DNA of 64,000 bases from Nymphaea colorata (GCF_008831285.2 NC_045141.1:7863353-7927352), one strand, 5' to 3'; shown: positions 22,561-35,900, counted from the stretch's first letter. The notes: generated by a model not told the origin, from the letters alone. Numbers and translations are program-made.

Positions 22561-24965
22561 GATCCTCCCTCCTTACCTCGAGCTTGCCCCCAAGCTCGTG
22601 CAGTGGGAAAGCGATCAACTATCTTCTCAAATTCTTCCCACGAAGTGCCGTTGTCTGGTCCTTCCCATTCAACCATAACTTCATGACATAGTCTACCATT
22701 CCGATGAACATGTCTATGTTTAAGAATCGGTATGGTGTTGGTTGTTGTTGGCTCGAAATTTCTTCAATCAGCCTTGGCACTTCCCCAACGTGTGGTTTCA
22801 GCCGAGAAACATGAAAGACTGGATGGACTAAGGCCGTTTATGGGAGGCCCAATCTGTAAGCTGCTTTCCCAATCTTTTGTAGCACTGGGAATGGCCCAAA
22901 AAACCTTGGTAAAAGTTTAGAGTAAGGCTGCCCTAAGAGAGACCTTTGCCTCATGGGTAATCTTTAAGCCATACATAGTCTCCTACCATAAATTCACGAT
23001 CCTTCCTGCCCTTGTCATATGTCTGTTTCATTCGATTTTGGGCTTTGATGATATTCTTCTTGAGTGTCGCTAGCACCTCTTCCCTTGTGCGTAGCTCACA
23101 ATCAACCTTATCTTCCTTTGCCATGCCTTCTTCATATTTTGGAATTGTTGGGGAGGAATTCCATAGAGAGCTTCATACGGAGTGGTCTGAGTAGACGAGT
23201 GCCAACTCGTATTGTAGGACCATTCGGCCCATGACAGATACTTTACCCAAGAGTTGGGTCTTTCTCCTGCAAAGCAACGAAGATATGTTTCTAAAGAACG
23301 GTTGACCACTTCACTTTGCCCATCGGTCTGAGGATGGTGTGCAGTACTGAATTGGATCGTTGTCCCCATCTGCTTCATATATTCTCTCCAAAATTCGCTC
23401 ATGAAGATTGAATCTCTATCGCAGACTATTGTCTGAGGCATGCCATGTAGTTTCCCTACGTGATCTTGGTACTTAGTAGCCACCATCTGTCCATGATATT
23501 TCTTAGGGAAGGGAACGAAGTGGCTATACTTTGTTAACCTGTCGACCACCACGAGTATGGCTTCCTTGTTTTTTGATCGTGGAAGGGCATCTATGAAATC
23601 CATGGTGACATCGGTCCATGGCTTTTCTGGCACTGGTAAGGGATTGAGATGGCCCGGAGGCTTAATTCCCTCATACTTTTCACGTTGGCAAATTTGACAC
23701 TGTTTAACATAATTCCTCACGTCTGCCTTCATTCCGGTCCACCAAAATTGAGTCTTCACTCGGTGGAGTGTTTTGACTACTCCTTCCTGGCCTGCTGATG
23801 GAGTGGAATGAAAATGTTGTAGTAATTCTTGCTTTAGGGCCGATTTAGGTGGAACCACCGTGCGGTTCTTTCTCATAAGTAATTTGCCCTTGATGGTATA
23901 ATGGGGAATGGTCCCCGGTTTTTGAGTGATGGAGGCTTTGATGAGCCTCAACCCTTCGTCCTCTAGTTGCTCATTAGCTATTTGGTCCCATAAATTGGTC
24001 CTTATGATTGAAAGTGTCAAGAATTGTTCACCCAACCTTGATAGTGCATCTGCCGCGGTATTGTCTAGCCCTTTCTTATACTCGATTTCAAAATCGTATC
24101 CGAGGAGTTTGGCCAACCACCTTTGTTGTGTTGGAGTTGAAACTCGTTGCTTGAGCATGTATTTAAGGCTGTTCTGATCTGTCTTCACGATGAATCTTCG
24201 GCCTATGAGGTAAGGCCTCCATTTCTCAACTGACAACACTATGGCAAGAAGTTCTTTCTCGTATGTCGATAACGGTTTGGCCCGATTGGTGAGAGCCTTT
24301 GACATATATGCTATAGGGTGATTTTCTTGGCTGAGGACAGCTCCTATGCCAACGTAACAAGCATCCGTTTCAATAGTGAAAGGTTTGCTAAAATCAGGCA
24401 AGGTGAGAACAGGTGCTGTCATGAGTGCCGATTTCAATTTCTCAAATGCCTTTCTTGCTTTATCTGACCAAGCGAATGCTCCTTTCTTAGTCATTTGGGT
24501 TAATGGGGCGGCTATAAGCCCGTAGCCTTGAATGAATCTTCTATAATAGCCGGTTAACCCAAGAAATCCACGGAGGCTTTTCAAGTCTTTAGGCAAAGGC
24601 CAGTTGTTCATTGCCTCTAATTTTTCAGGGTCTGTTTTTACCCCTTCTTTGGATACTATGTGCCTAAGATATCTGATTGAGGGTTGGCCAAAGCTGCATT
24701 TTGACCTCTTAGCATAAAGACGATGTTCCCTCAAAATTTGTAAGGCCGTGGCCAAGTGGGCAGCATGTTGCTCTACTGACTGGCTATATACGAGGATGTC
24801 ATCAAAGAATACCAAGATGAAGTTTCTAAGATACCTCCTGAAAACATCATTCATGCACCTCTGGAATGTGGCAGGTGCATTGGTTAAGCCAAAAGGCATC
24901 ACCAAGAACTCATAGTGTCCATCGTGAGTTCTAAAAGCTGTTTTTGGAATGTCTTCATCGTGCAT
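22473..24965 (-). pseudogene. pol second part (copy 2), with extra frame changes
   Basis: Same domains as 8326-10821, but three further single-base losses near the 3' end break the frame. GTTGGGG replaces GTTGGGGG at about 23149-23153 and ends the open frame at 23070. One T is missing near 22965 and one A near 22725. The chromodomain tail therefore appears only as a detached open stretch from 22676 to 22473. These losses look like base-calling errors, because copy 1 is in frame at all three sites. Confidence 0.9.
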
Positions 24966-24971
24966 TCTAAT

Positions 24972-27328
24972 CTATTGGTAGTCTGCCCGTAGGTCTATTT
25001 TGGAAAACACAGAGGCACCGGTTAACTCATCTAGAAGTTCGTCGATTACCGGTATTGGATGTCGGTCCTTCACGGTTGCCTCATTTAGTGCTCTATAGTC
25101 CACGCAGAAGCGCCATGTGTTATCTTTCTTTTTAACTAGTAAGACTGGCGAGGAGAAAGGACTGCAGCTAGGGCGTATGATACCACCCTCTATCATTTCC
25201 TTAACCAATCTTTCAATTTCTACTTTTTGGTGATGACCATAACGATAAGGCCGAACGTTGACAGGTTCAGCGCCCTGATTCATGATGATTCTATGGTCAT
25301 AAGCTCGGCGTGGAGGAAGTCCCTTTGGTTCCTCAAAGAGATCTGAAAACTGTTCAAGCACGTGTTGAACCTCGGCTGGTATATTTTCTTCTTGCTCATC
25401 TTTGGCAGGTATGTCAGTGGCCATAGTAACAACCCAAAACGCTGGTTGTTGGGCGACTAGAGCTTTAAGTGCTGCCTTTGGTTTAACGTTGGTATTTACT
25501 GTCTTTAGGGTGACGTTTTGGTCACCTCCCTCCTTAGCAAAAGACATACTCATGTCTTTGAAATTCCAAGAGATTTCCCCTAGAGTCTCTAGCCATTGTA
25601 CCCCCAATACCACATCGACACCACCGATGGGGAGTACTAAAAGATCAACCGTGAATGGTACCTTTTGCATGCATAGTAGGACCCCTTTGCATTTTTGTGT
25701 GCATACGAGTTTGGATCCATCTCCTACCATGACTGAGATTGGCTGTTGTTCTTCTAGTGGGCACCCAACTGCTTGAGCTGCTTCTTCACTAACAAAATTG
25801 TGTGTAGCACCCGAGTCTAGGAGTACTACTACTTTATGCTTTCCAATCTTACCAACAACTCTCATGGCATTCGGTCTTTTTGGGTCTGTCAAGGCATGAC
25901 ATGTCCCTTCAATAGTCTCAGATGCACTTGTATCAGTCTTGGCCTCATTCGGACTAGGTGGATTTGTGTCTTGGCTAGACTCTTCTTCTTCATCGCTTTC
26001 ATCAATGACTTCAAAAACTTGAAGATTTTTGCACTTGTGAGTACGACTCCATGGTTCCTTACAATTGAAACATTGATTGTTTTTTATCATTTGTTCCCTC
26101 TCTTGCCTAGTCATGTAAGTGGTAGGCACTCGATCATGGTAGAGGGGTTTTTGTTCTTCTCTTTTGTAGGGCATAGGCTTTCTTGGTGGTAGCCCTTTGT
26201 ACTTGGTTGGCTCGTTGCCCTTGTAGGGTTTTCGTAAGGCATTCTTGCGCCTATTTCTCTCTTCTACTGCTCGAGCCTCTGCGAAACATTCAACCAAATC
26301 GGTGTATTTTCTTCGCTGTACGTCTATCTTGACTTCTTCTTTGAGGCCGCCAATGTAGGCACCGATTAGTGACTTGGTGGTCCAATCAACCATGGAGGAA
26401 AGACTTTCAAATTTGCTTTGGTATTCTCGGACTGAGGACATTTGTACCAAATCTTTAAGTTCTATGTCAAAATCCGTGTAGGCTGATTCACCAAATCGTG
26501 TTTGCAAACCCTCACTGAAATTTTCCCAAGTGATGTTGGGCTGATGGCGTTTGAACCAACGATACCACTTCATAGCTTCTCCATCGAAGTTGAGGATAGC
26601 TGTTGTAACCCATTCATTCTCCGGGACGCTATGGCAATCAAAATACTCTTCAACTTTGAAGAGCCAATCTTTGGCATCAATCCCTGTAAAACGTGGGAAG
26701 TCAATCTTAATGGTTGGGGTTCTTCTTCTTGGCTGGGTATGGTTGCGTCTGCCTCTAAAGGGTTCTCCGTCAACAAACACCATATCCTCATCTTCCTCAC
26801 TTTCATCTTTGCCCTGGTTCTTACTAAAATGCTGGTTTTGGGGCGCTTGTTGCTGGCTGCTAGAGCCGAACCTAAAATGGAAATCGGGCCCTTGTTGGTG
26901 TCCCTTGCTTCCTGGGCCTTCGGGTTGCCTGGTGCCATTATGGCCGAAGTGATCGAACTGGTTAAAACTGCTGGAAAAGGTGGGACAAATTGGTTGTTCA
27001 TTGGCGCCTTGCCTTTGTCCTGATTCAGGGTGGGGCCTTGTGTGGTTCGGTCCAATTGTTCCATTCTTTTCATCAATGTGTTTTGGCCAGCAATTAAAGA
27101 AGTCATCATTTGCTTTATCTGGTCCCATTCATCAAGTTTACTAAGGGACTTCTTGTATTCGTGTAGTTCATGACGCATTTGGTTCATGCTGGACTCAAGG
27201 GAATTCACTCGGCCTTGGTGTAAGGCTTCCATATCAAGTAAGTTGGATTCGATTTGTTCTTCTCGACTGGAAGTCTCAACTTCTTGCTCGGGAGAATCAT
27301 GGACAGTGGGTTTGGCCTTCTTCCCCAT
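24972..27328 (-). pseudogene. gag, protease and RT start (copy 2)
   Basis: I see no differences from 10828-13184 in the coding blocks compared: the same start at 27328, the same frame change near 26.96-26.98 kb and the same amber codon at 24972-24974. Confidence 0.92.
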
Positions 27329-28197
27329 TGAAACTTCTGCTCTTAGTCCTGTCGCACGGTTGATCCAACAATCAACGATCTGCTGCTACCGCTAACGACA
27401 GAAGAGGAAACCTCTTGTTAGTGGGCTGGTTGCTAGAAATTCTTCAGAAAACCAGGGCTGCTTGTAAATTCAATAACTTCACTTCCAGAACTATAAAAAT
27501 CGTGAAACTTGGTTGAAAAATACTAGACACGCTAGGGAATCCAATGGCACCAAGTTCAGTTTCTAATTCCTCCCCAATCTAAGTCGATCTGCCTAGAAAG
27601 TCACGCCTGGACCTCGTTTGTCAAGCTGATCGCTCGTTCTTCAGCCGCGCAGGAAACTTCCAGCGACAGGGGTCCACTCAAAAAATCATAACTTTTCAAC
27701 CATAACTCCAACAAATCTGAAATTTTAACTGGAGATACCTGAAAATAGGCGCTTCCAACAAGCCTAAACTCGACCAATTCTGACGTCGGAGGTGACAGCG
27801 CCAACCACCGGAATCCGGCGTAGTTTCTGGTCTTTCAGAAACTGTAATGTGCTTGCTGTGAATGTGTAATTTGGCCTTTGCTGTGCCAATTTAACTCCGT
27901 TTCTCACGAAACTTGGACAGAATGTCTCCGAAATATTTACAAACAGGTTGGTAGGAAGCCCGCTCACAGATCACCAAAATTTTGCCTGATATCCTTGTTC
28001 GATTGGTCTGGACTGTTTTCACTTTTCTTCAGACAGCTGCTACTCAAACGCTACCAGCTATGAAATCCAAGTGTAAACTTCCAAAACTCCACTTAAATCT
28101 GATATAATCTTGTGCCAAACTGGAAAATCCTCTGCTATGCTCTGAAAACCAAACTGAAATTTACCACTGGCTGCCGCAAGTGTGCTCTGATACCAAC

Positions 28198-31100
28198 TGG
28201 TGGGAACCTAGACCCGGCTAGCGATTTCTACGCCTGAGAATAGATCCCAAGTCCAGGATCAACTCGCGGGAGCCTAAAGTCCACACTTAAGCAAATTATA
28301 TTTACAAAACTTTTCCTGCCGGACAGCAACCCCGGCTTAATAGTACCCTGGGTATAAGATACAAGTATGTTTTTCCTATCCCAAGTCTTCAATCCTATTA
28401 CAACACTGAGGGGATTAAGGCTAGTACAAACGCGAGCGATACAGATTTAACTCTCACAACTCACTCATCATTTGTTCCCAAACCATGCATACAATCCTTA
28501 AGAACGGCCAAACCATGCCCTTTCCCATTGGTGGTCTAGCTACTCGCAGTCGTGTCCTTGGCAAGGTGCCTTGGAGGGACTACCGACAGTAGCAAATGGC
28601 TAGAGCCTGGCTTAGAAAGTAAATGCACCCAATGTCCCCGTTCTATAGGATGTTTAGAAGTTACCTAGCCGATGAGAGATCGACTTAAACAGCAATAGGA
28701 TCCGAGAGAAAACCAGTGGCTTAGCCACTCTCGGATATCACAGCAAGGAGGTGGAGTGGAGGCTAGACCCGCCTGGTCTTCTAGTAAGAGCTGGCAAGAG
28801 AGATAGAGGATCACGACAACAGAAATGGATGGTGTACGGCTGCTGCAGGCCTCGGTCGGCCAAGAGAGACAGCAAAGTGATGGAGGAGCGCCTGGATGGA
28901 GGCAGGGGCTCGGCCCACCTGGCCGAGGTCACCTTGGTGCCTAGGAAGATGTTCGGGAGATGGTTGCAGCGAGGGAGGCTGCAAGATGACTTACTTGCTG
29001 TAGTAGAGATGCTAATTTGATCATGTGCAATCCTTGGAGGTGAACCTAGCTAATGGACTCCAAGGGGTCAAACCGAGCCCGGAACAAGGAGTGAGCTCGG
29101 AGTGGGATTAGGTAGGCTCGATTTGGGTTAGGTTGTATAGAGCCGGGAGATGGAGATTAATTGCTAAGGGTTTGGTTATGGCTTAGAGATAGACTAAGGG
29201 TCAGGCGTATGATGGTGGAGGGTTAATCCTAAGAGAGAGTGAAATTAAGGCAGGGTGAGATGGCTCCTCATGATGAGAGGTGGCTCTTAATGAGTCTGGT
29301 CGGTTATGAGGATGTGTTACACCAAGAGAGGGAGCCAAGGGTTATGCGATTTCCATTGGGAGGTTGTGAACGTATGGCTTGGGTAATGATGGAGTAGGGA
29401 GGTATTAAAATGGTCTAATGATGAAGGGGAGAGGTGGCAGCTAGGAGTTAATCTCTTGAGGTCATGGGTTGGCTTTAGGGACGGTTACAAGAAGAAAGGG
29501 AGGCCAACGGGTAGAGGAGGTGAAGGATGCGAGTGAAGGGGGTGAACCGTTGTGGCTGGAGTGTAATGATGAGGAGGACACTTGGCGAGTAATGAAATTA
29601 ACTTACCTTTATGCGTGGCCAAGTGTGGAGCTCTTTAAAATGAGAAGCGTTATATAACGCTTGAACTAATGAAGGGAAGCCGAAGGGAAAGAAGAGGAGT
29701 GAGCGCCCACGGGTTTGGACTCTTTAACGCTATTCCCTTGAGTTTACCAAACTGCCCTTTTCAAATAGCCAGTAATCAATTAGTCAATTAATGACCATGG
29801 GCCAACTTGGAATTGGCAGAAAAGATTGGACGCCGATCGGGTTTCGCCGGGGTTAGTGCAGCGTTGAGTATTTCCGGTGGCACAAATGGATTTCCGATCG
29901 TTGGCTAGAACTCACTCAATTCTCATCCGAATTGGTTGTAACTTGGACAAATTGCAGCTAAGATCTGGGCGATCTTAACTGAACCAACGAGAGAGTGAAA
30001 ACTGCCTTGCCCTTGCTCAGAATTGATCTGAACTTCCTCCCAATTTGCTGTTCTATTCCTGCTATTCTGTGTATGATATTCGCACGATTTGGGAAAGACG
30101 AGCAGGGAACAAATCTCCTTCCTCGGCAGCAACTCAAGTACGATGCTGGATTGATTGCTGCTGTCGTGGACGAGTTTTCAAGGGGATTAACCAGTCAATT
30201 TCGCTGAAATCCTATTGGCCGTCTACCAATGGAATTCCGACGAGCTCTCTCGGTTTCTCACCTTGAAAATCAGTCCTCTAAGAGCTAGCGTCGATCCTCC
30301 TTTCCGGCTCTTTCTCCCTGTTTTTAACAGAGATCAAGGGGCCTACTAGGGACGATTTCAACTAGTCCTATGCTCTGCTCAAGTAGGGAAGGAGCCGGGA
30401 GATTAACGGCACCTACCTCCTCTCTTGCAGCCGGAGTCTTGTGCTTGGGTACTAGGCGACTAGAGCCACGAGTCGCTCTCCTCCAAGCCTTCCCGATTAT
30501 CTTCTCCAGCCTCTAACTCCTTCCGGGGATGAAGAAGTTGCACAGTGAGAAGATGGCGATTCAGTCGGGGAATTTGTGCGTAGGAAGAAGGTGCTCCAAG
30601 AGGATTTCCGATGGCCTCAAGGAACGTCTTCAAACCTGTTTTGCTTCAACCAGAGCCACGGGTTGGAGCCTTTGGATTCCGATCACCGGCGGTAAGACGA
30701 TGAAGGAAGAGAGAGGCAAGAGCCAATTCACACGAAAAACTCAACTTCTAATTCTTGATTGCATAATGAAAAAAGACTTACAAAAGAGTTTAAGTACTTG
30801 AAATAAAACCGGTTCTTAACATGAGAACCGAGACACTTGCTGAAATGAAACAACTCAACTATAAAGCAAAAGCATAAAAGGAGACCGAGACGAGACGTCT
30901 CGAATGTTTAGTGAGTTTGGCCTCTCCCTCACGGGTTCAGCCATATAACTTGCCTAAGTTAGGCCTTAGGCTTGCCACGCGTGGACTGGGTCAGGACTAG
31001 ACTCAGGGTTCGAACTCGCTATAACCGGATCTAGGTCTAGTTCCTGTGCCTGTTCTACCTTGAAGTCTTCAGCCCGCTGCCCGCGCTCCGCTAATGATGC

Positions 31101-31260
31101 TCCGCCCACGCCGCCCGCTGCATCAACTTCCAGTTCTATGTTAGCCTCCCTTAGCTCATCTATGCTTTTCATCATGTTGGCCGATGGTGCTTGACTCTCT
31201 TGGCCTTGCTTGGCCGTGCTGGCCCTAGTTCTCGGCCTCCTGGTGGGAAGGTCTTCATCA
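28198..31260 (-). repeat. 5' LTR (copy 2)
   Basis: 3063 bp, 13 bp longer than the counterpart at 14054-17103. It ends TCATCA, followed by TGGAC at 31261-31265. Confidence 0.95.
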
Positions 31261-31269
31261 TGGACATTT

Positions 31270-31446
31270 CTAAAATATTGGTTTATCTAGCTTCCTTTTC
31301 AATTGCTCTGCAATTTTTTCAACTTTAACTGGAGTCATGGTGTTTGCTAGCACTAGACTTGACTCAATGGCTAGAATGCAAAACAATTGAAATAGGCATT
31401 TCTTTTGCAACAATGTGGCAGATGATGCTGGCCTTCCTTTATATTC
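31270..31446 (-). other. Exon-like open stretch of 58 codons, unidentified
   Basis: On the minus strand an open frame with protein-like content (it includes TPVKVEKIAEQLKRKLDKPI) ends in TAG at 31270-31272, five bases from the chromovirus target duplication. The family is unknown and the upstream splice site is unclear. The same sequence is at 17113-17289 in the left contig. Confidence 0.25.
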
Positions 31447-31817
31447 TTAAGCTTCGCTCATTTATGAAGATAAGACTTGTTTTACCCTCAAGACCAAGTT
31501 CTAGCACCAAACCCAAAAAAGTAAATAGGATTGCAAGCCATTGGACTCTTTTAAAATACATTATATTTAGAAAAAAAATAGCATTCCTAGCCCCTCATGA
31601 AACATTATTAAATTTCACCAACTTCATCCAATACTGTTATGTTCTACGCATGCAAGGTTAGGCCTTTGTCGGTGGTACAATATGAAATGAGTTTTTCAGT
31701 TACAACAGCACCTTTGATGAATAAAGTTGGATTAACAAGCTTTAAACATAGAGTTCACACTTCCAAAATTTGCTTCATTTAATGTTGAGAACTTGTAAAT
31801 GAAAAACCATAGCATAC

Positions 31818-32913
31818 CTTCTGAAGAGAATCCTCTGTGGATGGGCACTTCTTGACCATAATCATAGTTGTTGTATTAGAATTCCTGCCATTGTCAAATG
31901 GACCATAGTTAATGAAGGAATTATCCATATAGGATGAAGATAAACCAACTGCATCAAGTTCAAGAAATTCAGCAAAAAGAAACAAGGGTAAAGATGTATC
32001 ATGTATGGTTCTCTTGGCTCTTGCTTTGGGCTGAGGATGAAAAGAACATGAAAGTGCCTACGAGCACTTCTCTTTATCTTTTTTTTTTTAATTATATCAT
32101 ATAAAAAAATTTGGTTTCAAATAATTCCTTTCCCCAAGTAATGACTTGAACTACATTCTGCAAACACAAGAGTCAACCTCAACATCAGCATGAAGCAAAA
32201 TACTATAGCAAATATTATGCAAGTTGGAGATAAGTCTATTATATATGATTCTACCTGTTAAACTTATGGTGGCAGGGTTTTGCCCTGCAAGCAATAGGCC
32301 AAAATGCTCAATATAGGAACTTGAAAAGTTTCAAGGAAACAAAGCCCACATATAAACATGCCCTATGTGGTTTTCTACTCTTCCTAAACTTAGTGTATAA
32401 TTAAGCGGCAAATTATACACCAAGGTCAAAACGAAACACAAAATTTGTTAATTGGAACCTTGAGTAGCAATGGAATCACTCCGAATTGAAAAAAAAAATA
32501 CAAAAGCAAATCTAATAACCTTCCACCTAGATCATATTTGTAAATTTCTATAGTTTTAGGCAAGTTCAGGTCTTCCTTCTGCCTGACCAAGTTCTTGATA
32601 CCTTAAAATAGGAAAGATATTTGACTTGAAAACTAGACAATTCATAGAAAACACAAAAAAGAAGCTTGCAAAATCTATGCTTGTTCATTTTTTCTAATTT
32701 CATTTGAATTTAAATCTTTTGGATATGCAATACATGAGGATCAGATTCATCAACCTCTAAGTTACATCAACTTTTGCAATTGAAAGTTTGAAACTTTTTA
32801 TATTAAGAAAAACTCAAAATGGGAATTGTAACATGACTTCCGTTGTCAAGAAATTTGGTACATCCAAAAAATACCTGGTGTCAATCCTTCGAGTACAGAA
32901 ATGAGAGCCCGAC
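31818..32913 (-). CDS. Partial exons of an unidentified host gene
   Basis: Several minus-strand segments are open, bounded by AG and GT, and partly phase-compatible. They are 32913-32875 (RALISVLEGLTP), 32601-32520 (IKNLVRQKEDLNLPKTIEIY and a few more residues), a possible 30-nt micro-exon 32284-32255, and 31948-31818 (it includes GLSSSYMDNSFINYGPFDNG and MVKKCPSTEDSLQK). The first two join in phase: the first leaves one base and the second starts with the two that complete a Gly codon. The step from 32520/32255 to 31948 is off by one base, so an exon is missing or misplaced. The composition is protein-like but I do not recognise the family. It could be a functional gene or a remnant disabled by the chromovirus downstream. 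Confidence 0.4.
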
Positions 32914-35900
32914 CTAAAGCAACATGAATCATTTTCTTATTTTTGCTTGTATAATAAGTTAAGTAAATAAATCTCCAAGACAGCAATACTCCTTATAGAT
33001 TGTCAATCTTGACAATTTGGTTTATGTGTAGCTTAGTTTTGTCACTTCCTTACAAGATGACTCACAAATTTAGTCATATGACCTTTAAATAAAACAAACT
33101 GTTCATGGATTTGCTCAAGTTTGCCCAAGTTAACTTGTCTAAACCTAAGAACTTGTCAAGTGCCACAACATGCTGAACTAAAATTAATTTCATTTTTAAC
33201 TTGATTTTGTGTTCCGATCACTAAGAACCCTTTTGACAGGACTCGAGGATGAAGGCCCGGCTAACTCCATGCCAGCAGCCAGTAGGAGCAAGCCCTTACT
33301 TGTTCATTATACCAGCTCCAGCTCCGGGTATCTTTCTTCCAGCTGCTGCAGCAAGCCCAAGGCCCTATGCCTGCGAGGCTGAGCTACTCTTTTCGAGGAC
33401 CAGACTATATATTTGATGGTGTTCCATTTGAAAGGAGAGCATCAGGGAACTCCAACCACCATATACTTTATGAAAACAACACTATGCGAAAAGCTCAAGT
33501 TGTAGATGCATGATTGGGATTTGGTCTAAGAGCTTTCATTTAACACCCTTCACGACTTTTTCATTCCATTTACTTTTGTTTATCTTTATATATAGTTTTT
33601 AAGCTATCATAAAATGCTAATATTGCCAAAAATAGAAAAATTAAAAACAAAATGTTTAGTATGAAATAGTTGTTGTAATCAGTAAAGAGAAAGAAGAGTA
33701 CGTATCTTTAAGCCATGGAGGCAAGATGGTAAATTTTAGGAGATCCTACCTAAAGAAGTGAATTTTGTAGGTAGGTGAAGTGACGTTTGAGGGTATGTAC
33801 TCTCTCTCTCTCTCTTCTGTTTTTTTCCATTTTTTTTACAACCATCTTCCTTACACTAAGGTTACTGAATCCCATTTGAAAGAGATATATTTTACTCATT
33901 TACTATGTATTACTCATCTTATGTTTTTAGAAGGATGAAGAAGGATATCTGATTTCTATCAAAATGCATAGTCCATTTGAATCCATTCTGATGCCAAATA
34001 ATAACAATTAAGATGTGCAATCACAATTAGATTATGAACTTTCTTACAATTTCTATCACCATATTCCATCATCCTATGGGTTTTGATCCAACTGGCCATT
34101 TCTATACATTTACTAAAAGTTAGACCAATAGTTTAATAGGCCAATTTACCTTTCCCTCTTTTCTTTTTCAGCAAGATGATATAGGAATGAAAATAGAAGT
34201 ATCAATAGAAGCAAATCAAAATTCATGTGAATTGATGCACACCTTCAGCTGATCACAAATGGAATCAATGGATTGAAAGAGAAGCCTTTCACAATCTATC
34301 TATAGAGAGATGCTTAATTCATCTACATCAGATGTCAATTTGAAGATGTTTGGGCTTCATTGACTCGATCTCAAAATGTGCGGGCTTAATCAAACATAAG
34401 CCGATGAAGGAGTGAAACTGATGGTGTTGATTGGTGGGCAGTGAGCAAAAGATTGATGCAAATTAGTGTCCTCTATGATTTTGAAAAGATTGGAAAAAGA
34501 GAGATCAAAGAGGGAAGAAAAAGGGATGGACCCAAAGATTGAGGAAGAAAAATGAGGGTTTAGAGAGAGAGAGAGATTGGTACACTTATTTGTAGCAATA
34601 GAGAAATTTCTATGAGTAGTCTTAGGCCAGTCCAAGGAACCTGTTCCTATATTGGTTTTTTTTGTTGTAGTGTATGCTCTATAGTTACTTCAAAAAGCGA
34701 ACATGATAGATGCTAAACCTCTGTCAATGTGTATGTCTTCTTGCAAAAGTTTTAGTCTAGGAAATATGTTGACTCATGATGATCTGTTTCAATATCACAT
34801 CGTGATTGGTGTTCTTTAATACCTAGCCTTGAAAAGGCCAAATTTATCATTTGTTGTCAATCAAGTCTTCCAATTCATCCATAAAAAGACTCAAGACATC
34901 AGACCGCTACAAGACAAATATTATGATAATCAAAGGAACTACTTACTGTAGCATTACTTATAATATCATCTACTCATCTTACTCTGAATGCACATTCTAA
35001 TGCGGATTTGGCATGAGGCCTGAAGTATCATAATCTGTTTAAGGTTATGCTATCTTTCTAGGTCTAAATGTATTAGCACTGAGCTCTAAGAAGCAAAGCA
35101 CTGCTTCCTGGTCAAGATCTGAATTTGAATATAAGCCAGTTACATATATGACAGTGGAAATTATTTGGGTTCCATAGTTTCTTCATGAACTTCATGTTCC
35201 TTATTCATATCACATGGTGTGACAACATTAGTGCCACATTTATGCAGCTCATCTGGTCTTTCATAGTCAGAGTAAACCAATTGAGCTGGATGTGCATTTT
35301 TGTTAGATACTGAATTTCCGAAAATCCACTAAAGTTCCAGCATATACCATTCACATTAGCTTACTAACATTTTGCCCAAACCATTGCCACATATCCATTT
35401 GTTCATCTTAGATCCAAACTCTATGAGTTTAAGTGGGGATGTCAAGAATAATAAAGAAGTAACTATGCTTGTGGATACTAAAGATGAAGGTGGATGCGAT
35501 CAACAAGGTAGTCAATCTCTCAAAGGAAATTGCAATATCCACCAATGTTACCCTCCCTATAATGAAGAAGAGGATAAACAGTGAAATTGTAACAAGTACT
35601 AATTCAAATCGTAGCATTGCAAATGACAAGAATTATTTAAGGGAATATCTCCATTCGATCATGATTATGAGAGTTAGAGAAAGAAGAGAATATAGGTCAT
35701 TTTTCCCACTGAGGCACTATATCTCTAGCATGCATTTTGTTCCTTTGTAGGGTTGTCTTAGTCTTCTTAGACTTCTGGTTCACATTTTTTCTCATCTTCT
35801 TCATTGTTTTTCGCTCTTTATTACAAATACTTTTCTCTCCTTTCTTCTTTGATCACAAAGGGAACTCAATGTTGGTTCATTTTCATCTGTTCTTAGCTTG

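Larger units (their letters stand above)
19495..31265 (-). mobile_element. Chromovirus, second representation of the same insertion
   Basis: It has the same LTR ends, the same TGGAC duplication (19495-19499 and 31261-31265), the same gag frame change and the same amber codon in RT. An independent insertion would not share the target duplication and both flanks. Boundaries: 3' LTR 19500-22560, internal 22561-28197, 5' LTR 28198-31260, primer site 28180-28195. Confidence 0.95.
17520..31578. repeat. Second copy of the 14.06-kb segment (start of right contig)
   Basis: It matches 3355-17419. Differences are almost all single-base deletions. Relative to copy 1 they cluster in 20.48-23.15 kb in this copy, while copy 1 lacks bases in 15.1-17.4 kb. 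All gene content is the same, so the annotation of copy 1 applies. Confidence 0.95.

Noticed and set aside
19495-31265. Second independent insertion of the same chromovirus family
   Set aside because: It shares the target duplication, both flanks and the gag/RT lesions with the first copy, so it is a duplicated or artefactual representation.
34640-34680. CACTA element terminus (TTTTTTGTTGTAGTG)
   Set aside because: No matching CACTACAA end or target duplication was found nearby.
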